A stretch of DNA of 64,000 nucleotides, from NCBI RefSeq assembly GCF_040807025.1, contig NC_090951.1, positions 3,100,001 to 3,164,000 on the forward strand, read 5' to 3'. Positions 1 through 9,910 of this stretch are shown piece by piece. The DNA is from Struthio camelus (taxonomy: Eukaryota > Chordata > Aves > Struthioniformes > Struthionidae). Numbering within the stretch: position 1 is the first letter of the stretch; each line of letters begins with the position of its first letter. Made by a program: the position numbers and the translations under genes. The notes under the pieces are model-generated. The model ran no database searches. It was not told where the DNA came from and saw only the letters and a list, made by a program, of their open reading frames with translations.

Positions 1-423
1 TAGGGGAAACTTGTTTTGCTGTTGTGGGTGATTGCAGTGCCATTGCCTAAGCCCACCCAGAATTCCTGTGCTCACAAGTGGAGCAGCCTCGCCTCTCTTG
101 TTCCCAGGTGGTCAGAGCTGTCCTCCTAGGAACATGTTGCTTTATTTGGTCAAAAGTATCACCTTTTAAGCAAAACTGCAGTTCTTTAACAATTGTTCGC
201 AATGGCTCTGCGCTCGAGGTGATAGTTAATTGGAAATCAAAAGCATCTTCACCCTACAAGTGAGGTGCACTAGTCTCTGTTACAAATCTTTGCGCTCATG
301 CATTAGAAAATAGGTTGTTGAACGTTTTCTCTTCGGTGTTTTTGTAAACTATGTGGTTTGGAAGCCAGGATACTCCAAGAGTTAATGCTTTGTACAGGAT
401 CCTTCTCTTAGCACAAAACCATT

Positions 424-590
424 TTGGAAGAAGAGGCATTATTGTGAGGGTGCTGAGCACTGGAGCAGGTTGCCCGGAGAGGTTGTGGAGTCTCCTTCTC
501 TGGAGATATTCAAAAGCTGTCTGGACACAATGCTGTGCAACGTGCTCTAGGTGACCCTGCATGAACAGGGTCCATTCTGTGATAAGGATT
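424..590 (+). mobile_element. CR1 LINE fragment (3' region), sense
   Basis: The stretch from about 440 to 560 reads as the conserved CR1 3' region: a 'gagggtg.tgag.cactgg' block, then 'ggttgcccggagagg', then 'tggagtctccttctctgga' followed by a 'tgcaacgtgctctaggtgac' block. This arrangement is typical of bird CR1 elements. The copy is 5'-truncated, and the terminal short-repeat 3' end is not visible. It codes for nothing intact. Confidence 0.8.
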
Positions 591-2862
591 CCAATGATAC
601 CCACTAGTACTCGGTCCTTTCAGGATGCTCTTCAGCAAAAAGAGTTTGAGTTAATAGTAGGTGGCAGCTTCTCTTCAAGCGCGTGTGACAATGACCATGA
701 TTAAATCAACAAGTTACTATGAGCAGCTATTTGTTATTGCTACGCCAGCCACAGATCTTTGCTTTGAGGCAGTGGCGGAGGAAGAGGCGACGCAATCATT
801 GCGTTGAAACCTTTGCTGTCAGTCGCTTATTCCATGGCAGGGCAGTGTGGAGATACCTAAGCCAGCTCAGGGGCTGTTTTAGCTGCGTTAGCATAGAGCT
901 CTGCCTGAGCTTAGTAAACCTACGGAGAATCACAGCTGGTTTGGGTATCTCTGCAGTGCAGAAGTACCCAAAGCTATGGCCAGTGTGTGGCTGTTCAGGG
1001 ACCTATGTGCAATGAATTGGAGCATCTCAGATCCAGTGCCTGTGGAGAGGCATTTGCATCAATAAGGTCATGAACTGTAAAACCTGAACTCGATTTTCCC
1101 TCCCTAGAAGGAATTCTCTTCCAGCTGAAGGCTGAGTTGTTTTGGCAGGACAGTGATGGGAGGTCACTACCTATTCTGGACCTCTTTCTTGGACAGAGAG
1201 CCTTAGTCTGTCACCTTCCACTCTGTCTGTAGTGTCCTGGCTGTAATATTCTCAGGACCGGTTTGCCTGCAGGGCTTGGGTTGAACTTGAGGGTTCCCAG
1301 TGCTAATATATACCAGCAAAATTAGTTGTGAGGCAAAGGAAAAGGATTTTCTCTTTCAGCCACCTCGATCTAATGCAGATTAGTCCAATCCACAAAGAGC
1401 TCAGAAATCAGTCCAAGTCTCCCTGAGGTGTGGGGGATGCTTGGTTTGGACACATCTTTGAATGAGTTTTATCATTGATGAAGAACATCACCAAATAATA
1501 TCATTTCACAGTGGTTTTAAAGAAGAGCTATCACACTGAGGATTTTTTTTTTTTAAATTGATCTTAATTAAATCCTTAACTTGCTTGCTTGCTTATTAAG
1601 AACTTTCCTTCATTATTTTCCACTTGCTGCTAATGACTTTTTTGTATTAACCTGCTGGCTCTGGCATTTACGTCACAATATTTCATGGTGTTATCGCCAT
1701 CATTTCTGTGGCAATAGCTGTATAGGAAAACACTGAACTAGGTACCAGCATAGCATCGCATAAATGTTGAATTCAGTAAGTCCCAGCTGAAATCTCAGTC
1801 TGCCTTAAGACAAAGTTCACCTTTCAAAAACCTGATTTCTTTTATCCTCATTTCATTGACTTCATAGCCCCCTTCCCCCCTCCTTTTTTTTTTTTTTTCT
1901 TCTGGGTATTAGAGAGATCGTGAGTAAAGGGGTAAGAGTGGTAGAATTTCATTTCCTAAAGAAAAACATAACTAAAGCAATTTCTCCAATGGATGAAGTT
2001 GTTGCTAATGACACTGATGCTGCTAACGGCATTTGTGGTCCACTGTAAAAGCTTGTAATTTTTGAATCGGAAAAGAGCAATATCTGCAGCCTTCCAAGGC
2101 CCATCATGTTAAGCTGAATTTTGGTATGGAAAAAGAGAGAATACATCCTAATTTAAGACCTCTTTGCTGCTTGTTCTCTCCAAAGGTGGAATGAGATGTG
2201 TCACTGAGGGACAGGGCAGCAGCAGAAACTTCACAGAAAATTTCTCATTATCCCCAGAACTGGATGTGGAATTTTTCTGTTGCTTTTTGGTTTGATTGTT
2301 CTACTTTTGAGCCCGTGACCACCCTGTCGTAAGCTCTGCATAGCCCACCCAGGGAGATGAACCCTTCCCACAAGGGACACACACAGGAACAGCGAACGCG
2401 AGTTTGCTATTGTAGAACAGTAGCCATGGTTTAACGAGGTACCTTGTGAACGTTTTCATCTTTACGGTATTCTGCAAATACGGCCCTGAGCACGCTGTAG
2501 TTGCCATGTCAGTAGAGCCGTGGGTCTGTGGCTGTCAAACGCTGTGGTGTGTGTTTCTGCAAGGGATTGCTGTGCCCACAGTAGTGAGCTGGTCGCTGAA
2601 CTAACCCCCCTCACTGTTATCACCCTTCTTTGATGCAGCTTGTTTTGAAGCGTTTAAACTTCCAGAAAGTCAGTTGCAGCGGATGTTCATGGCATAGCAT
2701 CCCACAGGAACCCCTGAAGCAGTGCGGAAGGGGGACGCGTGAGCCGATGGACGTGCTCTTCCGTCCCTGCCGCCATTCCTCTGCCTAAATTCAAAACCTT
2801 TCCAGACAGAGAGGAGAACCAGCCCCGATCCAGCCCTGCAAAGTGCTCTGGGTGAAGATAAT

Positions 2863-2878
2863 GGGGGGGGGGGGGGGG
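2863..2878 (+). repeat. G16 homopolymer run
   Basis: Sixteen consecutive G residues, an unstable mononucleotide tract able to form G-quadruplex structures. Its exact length may be affected by sequencing error. Confidence 0.85.
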
Positions 2879-3779
2879 TCTGAGGCCAGCAGTGAGGCAG
2901 TAAACTGTGTCTGTGCTGACTGCAGCTCAGCATACGTTTTGGAGGGCAGGTAAAATACAGAGACTATCTTTTCTTTAAAGTCATCCTGAGATGATTTTGT
3001 TTTTTTTTTTTTTAAACTTCCTGCAATATTTGCAGTGTTTTCAGTCTCAGATATTGTTTTCTACCTGGTAAACACACTTTTGTTTTTTATGGCACCCTCA
3101 GTGGATACTAAGTTCAAAGGGGCTCTGCACTGTTGAACAAACTTTAAAGAGCCTCCCACTGGGTTGAAATTCTCATGAAATGGCTTTGTTGTTCTCCGGT
3201 TGCTGTCGCTGCAGGCGGCTGAGGCAGGAGCACAAATCCGGCTCCTCGGAGCGGCTCCCATGCTGTCAGTTTGTCTGGGCTGCGGGGCTGCGACGTGGTG
3301 GGGAACGGGCCCTCGTGGGGAGCTGCAGTTAAGCAAAGCTCTTCCTGACGGACACGGTTTCCCAGCCCGTGTTGGTGCTGCAGGAGAGCAGGGTCACGTC
3401 CGCCTCGGTGGTGGAGTCTGGGCCTCGCTCTCCGGGGATTGCCAGGAAGGTTTCCTCTCTGTCTGCGAAGGTACCTGTGCCTTTAACCAAGGCTACAGTG
3501 TTCTTGGGCTGTAATTAAAAAAGAGGAGGAAAAAAAAAAAGGAAACAAAAAGCCAAATGTTCTCGTTACACAACGCTCTGGGTGTTTGGGGCTGTTCTTG
3601 TGGGACACCGGCTTTCCCATCAACTGGTTGTGTAACTCCATTTCTAATGACATCAAAAGGGAAGGCCAAGAACTGCTAGACCATTAAGACATTGGTAATT
3701 TAAAACCGACTGAAACAATATTTCATACTGGAGCTTAAGAAAGGGCAGCCTGGGGTGAAGCGGGGTCGGTTCCCTCCAG

Positions 3780-4325
3780 ACGCGTGCTGAGGTTCGCCAG
3801 CGCCGCCGCCTCGGCGCAGCCCTCGGACTGAATCGCAGCCTTGTGTTTGCCCTGGGAGCCCTGCGAGCGTCTCCGGCCACGGGAAGGGGATGACGAGGCT
3901 GGAGCCTGTGGCACGAGCTCAGCCGGGAGTCATGCAGCTCCTGGCCTGCCGTCTCCTTGCAGCGAAGGGGTTTTCTCCCCTCGACTCTGCCGCCTGCGCC
4001 AAGGCAGCTTGCAAGGCTGAGAGATGCTCGAAGGCCTCTGCGTTTCTGGTGGCCTCTCGAGGGGTTACCGCTATCCAGCCCGCTTTGCCCGTACTCAAGA
4101 AGTTTACTCCTAGTTTACACTGTCCAAACTGGAACGAGCAGCTGGGGGAGTGCGTGTGTGCACTGGAAGTGCTGGGACGCGATGCCGTGGGTCCATAAGG
4201 TTGCACTGAGCGGGCTGGGAGGAGGCAGCAGGGCTCGGCCGCGTGCGCAGCTCCCAGTGGTGGTGCGAGTGCCGGCGCGCTCAGCCATGAGGCGGCGTGC
4301 TAGGAAACACCGCTAGGGTTAGGTA
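3780..4325. promoter_or_regulatory. CpG-rich patch without recognised gene
   Basis: This roughly 550-base stretch is clearly richer in G+C and CpG than its surroundings, for example around 3780-3840 and 4235-4300. Overlapping open frames of 95-119 codons run through it on both strands, as expected by chance in GC-rich DNA, and none resembles a known protein. It could be a promoter-type CpG island for an unannotated transcript or a distal regulatory element. The sequence alone does not decide. Confidence 0.3.
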
Positions 4326-4769
4326 GCCCCGTAGGGAGCCGATGTTCAGAGGATTATTGCTTTGCTTTTAGCCCCCCGTTCCTTGCGTGAGAAGGGGTGT
4401 TATTTCCTCCAGCTGTTGAAGTGTTAATGAGAAAAAAATATTTTTTTAAATACTGACTTAATTTTTAAATGGCCTAAAAGAGATTTTATATCTACACCTA
4501 AATTATTCCTGTTGGGTGACATCCATCTCAGCGTGGGGTTCTGCACAAGGACTCGGGTGCCATCCCAAGCCCCAGCTAGCGGGAGGTGGCATTGCGGGTA
4601 CTTGTCTGGGTCTCCTGCCCTGAGATGAATTTCACACACAGGGGAAATCCTTATTTGTTCAGAGGACAGGGCGAGGTCTGTGTCCCACCATTCAAGGGGA
4701 GAGCTTTAAGTGGTGCACCGACCTTGTGCTGGCCCACAGAACAAAAGCCGGGTGAATTCACATGTAGTG

Positions 4770-5060
4770 AATAATCTGACTTTTCAGAGATCTCTCTCTT
4801 CTAAAGTTAGTAGTAGTACTTTTGTTTTTTTAAAAAAAAACACAAAAAAATCTTAACATACAGAAGAAAAATCTAGATCTGATTTACAATTTTGTTACAT
4901 TTGGTTGAAAAATATTTTACTAATTTAAATGTTGCTGTAGATGACACTATTTATTTTAAGGGGTAAATATCTTTTAGTCTTAATACTTCTACAGTAAACG
5001 CTGTCTATTTACAATGTTTGTGTTCCTGTCAACACAGCTATTCCACAACTGACCTAGTGC
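4770..5060. other. AT-rich block, function unknown
   Basis: Strongly AT-rich sequence with several ATTTA-type motifs, notably 'ctatttattttaa' near 4948, and A/T runs around 4825-4850. It resembles 3' UTR DNA in composition, but no AATAAA signal or upstream coding exon supports that. Confidence 0.25.
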
Positions 5061-6310
5061 TGGTCAACCAGTAGTAACTTAAATTGCCTTGTAAAACAAG
5101 ATGTCTACTGCAATGGGGTTTTTTTTTAAGTATTTCTTGATTCTTTTATGTCTGTGGTTAACAAATCAGTTAAGTGTTTGGGTTGTTTTATGTTTCGGGT
5201 TGTTGTTGTGTTGTGTTTTGTTTTGTTTTTAACAAAGAAAGCTGAATTACAACTTGCTTGTTGCTGGTCTTTGCCTCAGAAACTTTCATTTCACAAGAAG
5301 TTGCTTTGTGTATCCTACCTCCACCAGCTCGCCATAGGAGGACCCGCAGCCGGGATTTCCGAGCATTCCTCTTGCAGACAAGCACAGGTCTAGATGCACA
5401 GCGCAGCAATGAGAGCAGCCTTCCTGCATCACCGTCCTCCTCCTGGAGGGATGCAGCTCCCTTTTTTTAACAGCTCCCTGGTCAACTCCAAGTTAACAGT
5501 TTCTGGTTTTGCATGTGTCAAAACTTAAGAAAACTAAGGCAACGTGAACCTGGGTGAGCTTGGTGGTAGAGGTGAGAGGACAGTACCCTGATTCCCAGGG
5601 CATGCCTGCATGGTTAGATGATGGAGATACACTAGATCTGCAGCCAAAAGAAGTGTCTAACAGCAGAAAGGAATCAAATGTTATAAGGGGAAAGTGATCC
5701 TCCACTAGGTTTCCCTCTGCCCCCAGCACGTCCAGCCAGATGGTGGCTTTGTGTCCCTCTACGCGAGAGAGGTGGTTCTAGCTGTAAGGATCATCATAGC
5801 TAGCAGGAGCAGGTGGCGTGGGTAGGATGAGAAAGGTGGCGTTGTGAGAGTGGCATGAGTGTTTGCACGGGTGGCAGTATGGGTGGCAGAGCTCAGTAGG
5901 CATCTAGACAACATCGTAGGGAGAAAAATAAGCTAAATAAGCTAATGATACCAATGCAAAGTATAAGACTCTTCTTTTGACCCACACACCCACAGCACCA
6001 ATAGGAAGAAATGGGCACAAGATGCTAATGCAGATTAGAAAGACTACAAAGAAAACCCAGTAGTAAAGGGGAGATGTCAGTGATACCTACAAAAGCTGAA
6101 TCGGTGTCTTACGCAACTTTGATAACTGCGTTTTCAGGCAGTCCAGTCAGCTGATTTCTGGAACAATTAAGGGATTCGCAAGAAAGAGGCAATTCTTGTG
6201 GCTGCTTCAGAATGTAACCCTTGAAGAGAGAGTCTGTGGCATTATGTCCTCAAGTCTCACATCCTTGTAGGCCCCAAACCAGTGCTACCACAGTAGCAGT
6301 TAACCTCAAG

Positions 6311-6338
6311 TATATATATATATATATTTATATATGTA
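6311..6338. repeat. (TA)n microsatellite
   Basis: An uninterrupted TA dinucleotide run of about eight units, followed by slightly degenerate TA-rich sequence. Confidence 0.85.
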
Positions 6339-6389
6339 TCTGTATAAATGAGGAAGTTCGAGGTACAAAAATGAGAATACAGTTACAAG

Positions 6390-6660
6390 AGTGAAGTATG
6401 CAACAGGGACCACAGAAACTCTTCAGTGTTTAGAGACTCTTAGTAGAAGTATTAGAGTAATCTAAGAAAAACATCTCTAAAAGCCAGCATGACTAAACAG
6501 CAGAATAAAGTATGCTATTCTAATTTAAAAGAGATCACTCAAAAAGTGACAGTCGTGGCCAAACAAGGAAAACAGAGGAGGGAATAAACTCTGGCAAATT
6601 CAATATAAAACCTCAATAAGACAAGTGAAAAATTATACTCACAAGTGAAACGCTAAAGGC
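6390..6660 (+). mobile_element. Old CR1 LINE, internal ORF2-region remnant
   Basis: The stretch resembles the endonuclease/reverse-transcriptase linker part of old sauropsid CR1 elements. Recognisable blocks are 'aaaagccagcatgactaaa', a 'cactcaaaaagtg' block and 'aaactctggcaaattcaat'. The reading frames are broken, so it is a dead copy. The same orientation at 7375-7960 suggests both are parts of one element with the middle lost or unrecognisable. Confidence 0.65.
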
Positions 6661-7374
6661 AGAAGAAGGAGAGCAATGCAGAAGCCTGCCGGAGAAACAG
6701 GACCCCAGTCCTGTGCTTCAGAGTGTAAAACACAGATAAGGCAATAGCAGAGAAAGCAGATGAGTTATGTGCACCCATGTTTGCTACAGCATTGCTTGGA
6801 GAAGTTCCCATGCTGGAGCCTTTCTTTGGAAGGAGCAAGCCCCAGGGCCTTGGGAAGCCCAAGGGATGAAGCATTACATTTCAGAGCAAAGCCCCAAGTC
6901 GGAGGGGCTCAAGAGTCCCAAAGGGCCCCAGATCAGAGACTGCCAAACACCCTGCAGTGCGTGCGACCTGCTGTAATAACACGGCAGCAATACCCCTGGT
7001 GTGGGGGAGGTGGCGGGTGGGATGCTAGTCCAGGTTAATGGTCCCAGACCAGTGGCAACAAGCAAAGACATGGAGAAGAGTATCCTGAGGAGAAAGAGCA
7101 GTTTTCTCATGGGGGAATCGGGTTTCACCAGTCCTGGAGGGCCTGAGAAGGGTTAGGAGCAGGCAGCTACTGAGCTTTCAGTGACTGTTGTGCTCTCGGG
7201 TTTTCAGCAGGGTCAAGTCTCTCACTGCACTTCCCAGAAGGTTAGGAGAAAGGAAATAATCTCATTAATAAATTTTTTGAGAGAGAGAAAATATTGAAAA
7301 AAGTAAATGAATAATGGAGGTAGATGGTCTGCAGAGCTTCCCTTTGGGTTTTTTTTTTTCTCAGTTCAGGCCAG

Positions 7375-7960
7375 TTCAGCGCACACGATCTGGAAAAGGA
7401 GGTGGACAAGGCTCCTGAAGATGCAGCATTTTTTCAGGCTTATCAAGTATAAAGCTAATGGCAATGAGGGATTTCTTGGCAGGACACTAGAACGGCAAAT
7501 GATAAGGCTTATAGTATGAATTATTAGGCCAAAAAGTGAGACCAACCAGAAAAATTGCAGTGCCTCTATGCAATGCCACTCCATACCTCTCTGTTGAGCA
7601 CCGTGAGTGGCTCTGGTTGCCCCAGCTCAGCATGAGCGGTTTGCAGGGCGGCAGCAGAGGCCAAGTCAGACAGCTCTCGCCGTCGCATAAGAATGGAGCA
7701 AGCAGCCAGGCGGCAAGTCTGAAACAAAGGTAGGAAGTATTTTTTCATGCAAGGCAGCATTTAGCACGTGCTCAGTGTCAGAGGATGTTGTTGAAGCCAA
7801 AAGTATGTGCAAGTTCAAAAAGAGCTCAGATAAAAGCATTATTAAGTGCAACAGTCCTAATGCAGCCTCTGGCTCAAGGAGCCCTATTTGTGTTCCTAAG
7901 GCTGGAAGGATAGGCCTGGGAAGGGATCAGTCCTGTTTCATATGTGCTTTTCCTAGAAGT
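7375..7960 (+). mobile_element. Old CR1 LINE, reverse transcriptase end and 3' region, sense
   Basis: Two parts are recognisable. Around 7388-7450, 'gatctggaaaaggaggt' followed by a degraded 'gcagatgat...ctcaag'-type block matches the end of CR1 ORF2. Around 7725-7950, 'caga-ggatgttgttgaagccaaaag', a 'gttcaaaaagagctcagataaa' block, and a 'cctaaggctgg...gggaagggatca' block match the 3' region of the old turtle/crocodile/bird CR1 lineage. It is much more diverged than the element at 424-590. No intact coding frame remains. Confidence 0.75.
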
Positions 7961-9769
7961 TCACTACCGACCGCTGCTGGAGACATGGTGCTTTGGCCTC
8001 ATGATGGCCCTTGGTTCCCCATGGCTGTCCTTTGCGAACACTCCCAGGGTGCCTGGAGGATAAATGCAGGCTGGAGTTGTCAGGAACGGTGCAGGAAAGT
8101 TCTTCTGGACGGCACACAAGCACGGAGATTGACGTTTTTCCTCCCGAAACCCAAAAACTTGACATTTTTCCTTCCCCAAAACAAGAGCGCCTGTGTGTCT
8201 GAGCAGCACAAAGAGAGGCATGGAGGTCTGCCACCAAAGAAGGATAGTCCTTGACACAGCAGGTAGAAATGCTTCTGCAAACTGGAGGGAAGCCCAGCAA
8301 AAAAGCAATAAAGCAGTTGTTCATTTGAAGATCTGGGCAAAAGATGAAAGGCACTAAGCATGTTTGAGTTGGTAATAAGCCACTAAGAGTGGGGTGTGAC
8401 ACCCACTGAGAACTGTTTGAAGGGTGCAAGCATTAATGAAAGAAAGGCGCTAATGAGGAATTGTGGATAGAGTTAATAAAGGGATCCTCCAAGGCAAATA
8501 AATTAATTTGAAGATAATGAGATACAGGCATGAAGAAATTTAATAAACGGAGAATTGACTCTGACAACCTTCCTTGCAGCAAAATAGACTGGACAACAAA
8601 ATTGTCCCCTTAAAATTGAAGCAATGGAAGCTCTGCTTGGAAGTCTTTTCTTAAAAGGAGTTGCTGATATTTGAGCTGTTGCACAAGAGACTTGAAATAA
8701 AGGTCTCGCCATAGAAATAACAAGCTGGAGAAATCTGTGCAGCACATGCCAGTCTGTCCTGATTTTACTGGAGACCTGTTTAAGATGCCAGAGATCAGTG
8801 ACACTGGATCTATAGGAGAATGAGTTTTGCAGATCAAAAGTATGCCCCCAAACCAATGTTCATCAGACCTTGAAACACAGTGGAGGGTTTTTTTTTTTAG
8901 AGACCTATAAGATTTTTTCCTGCGTGTTCTCTGAACGGGAAGAGGCGGATAGACACCGGCCAGACATGTCTGTTCATTAGAAATGTCAAAAAAAAAAAAA
9001 ACCTTGGAAAGAGAATCCCAATTTCTTTCACTGCTAATAGGTTCCCTTTGGCTTCTCTCCGTCCTCCTCCGAAGGAGCTGCGCGGTCAGGACTGGTGTCA
9101 CCAAGTGCTGGTGCACAGCCTTCGGGACCAGCCGCCCCCGCCTCGAGGCCTTCTGCTCTCAAGAAGACAGCGTGAGAGCGAATAAAGGAGGAAGAGTACT
9201 GTGCAGAAGGAGAAATCATGTTTTTCTGGGCATAGCTGAGTCGTTTGCAGTGTATTGGTAGAAGGCACATATTTACACTCCGTCTCCGTCTCGCCCTTTC
9301 ATACTCCCCAGAACGGAAACAAGGGTTTTACGAAGCCCGCAGCTTGGCGCGTTGTTAACCAGCCTGCCGACTCAGCCAGCACATGCAAACTTTCCCAGCT
9401 GCCAGTCTGCACATTCCCTTCATTTATCCCCATGGTAAAATACAACAGGCAGGCTGGAGAAGAGCGGGACGCTGGCAACGAGAAAGCAGTACTGGGTGCA
9501 CATCTGAATTACTGCTCAGGATTAGAAAAAAGGGAAGTAAGAAAAGATAATTCCTCTTGGCCTCAGCCTCTCTTTCCTAATTTAACTAGTTTGTCCTTCA
9601 GCCCCTGCCCTTCCGGGGCCACTCTGCAAGGCAGGTTCACGTGAAGAGCGCTGCCAGCGCCCCGTCCCCAAGGGTCAGACTGGAGGCAAGGTTTGCTGGA
9701 GCAGAAAATGTGCCTGTTGTCTTAGAGGCTTGTTAAATATGTGTCTTGGGATTTGGGTTAGCTGAAAGC

Positions 9770-9910
9770 TCTCTCAGCCCAATCCAATTAGCCGGTGGGT
9801 CCCAGGAGCCGGCGCAGCATCATTAGCGTGGGCCCGGCGCGGAGCGGAGAGGCAGCCCCGTCAGCCGGGTGCTGGGCGGGTGCCGGGGTGCGGGACGATG
9901 CCAGAGATAC
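9770..9910. promoter_or_regulatory. CpG-rich patch with TAAT-type sites
   Basis: A short CpG-rich stretch holds two homeodomain-like cores, 'ccaattag' near 9785 and 'catcattagcg' near 9820, embedded in otherwise GC-rich DNA. The contrast in composition and the paired sites look like a regulatory element, but this is inference without conservation data. Confidence 0.25.

Larger units (their letters stand above)
1..3780. other. Intergenic DNA, no gene recognised
   Basis: No open frame here matches a protein family I know, and none is longer than about 105 codons. By synteny with the human 16q24.2 region, SLC7A5 should lie to the left on the same strand as KLHDC4, so this could be its downstream flank or distal 3' UTR, but no sequence evidence supports that. 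The contents I can name are a CR1 fragment (about 424-590), T-runs near 1541 and 1884, and a G16 run at 2863. Confidence 0.5.

Noticed and set aside
719-1015. 98-codon open frame at the left end, considered as an SLC7A5 exon
   Set aside because: The translation does not resemble any amino-acid transporter segment and lacks membrane-helix spacing.
7775-8254. 159-codon open frame
   Set aside because: Its first part is CR1 3'-region sequence, so it is a chance frame over a dead repeat.
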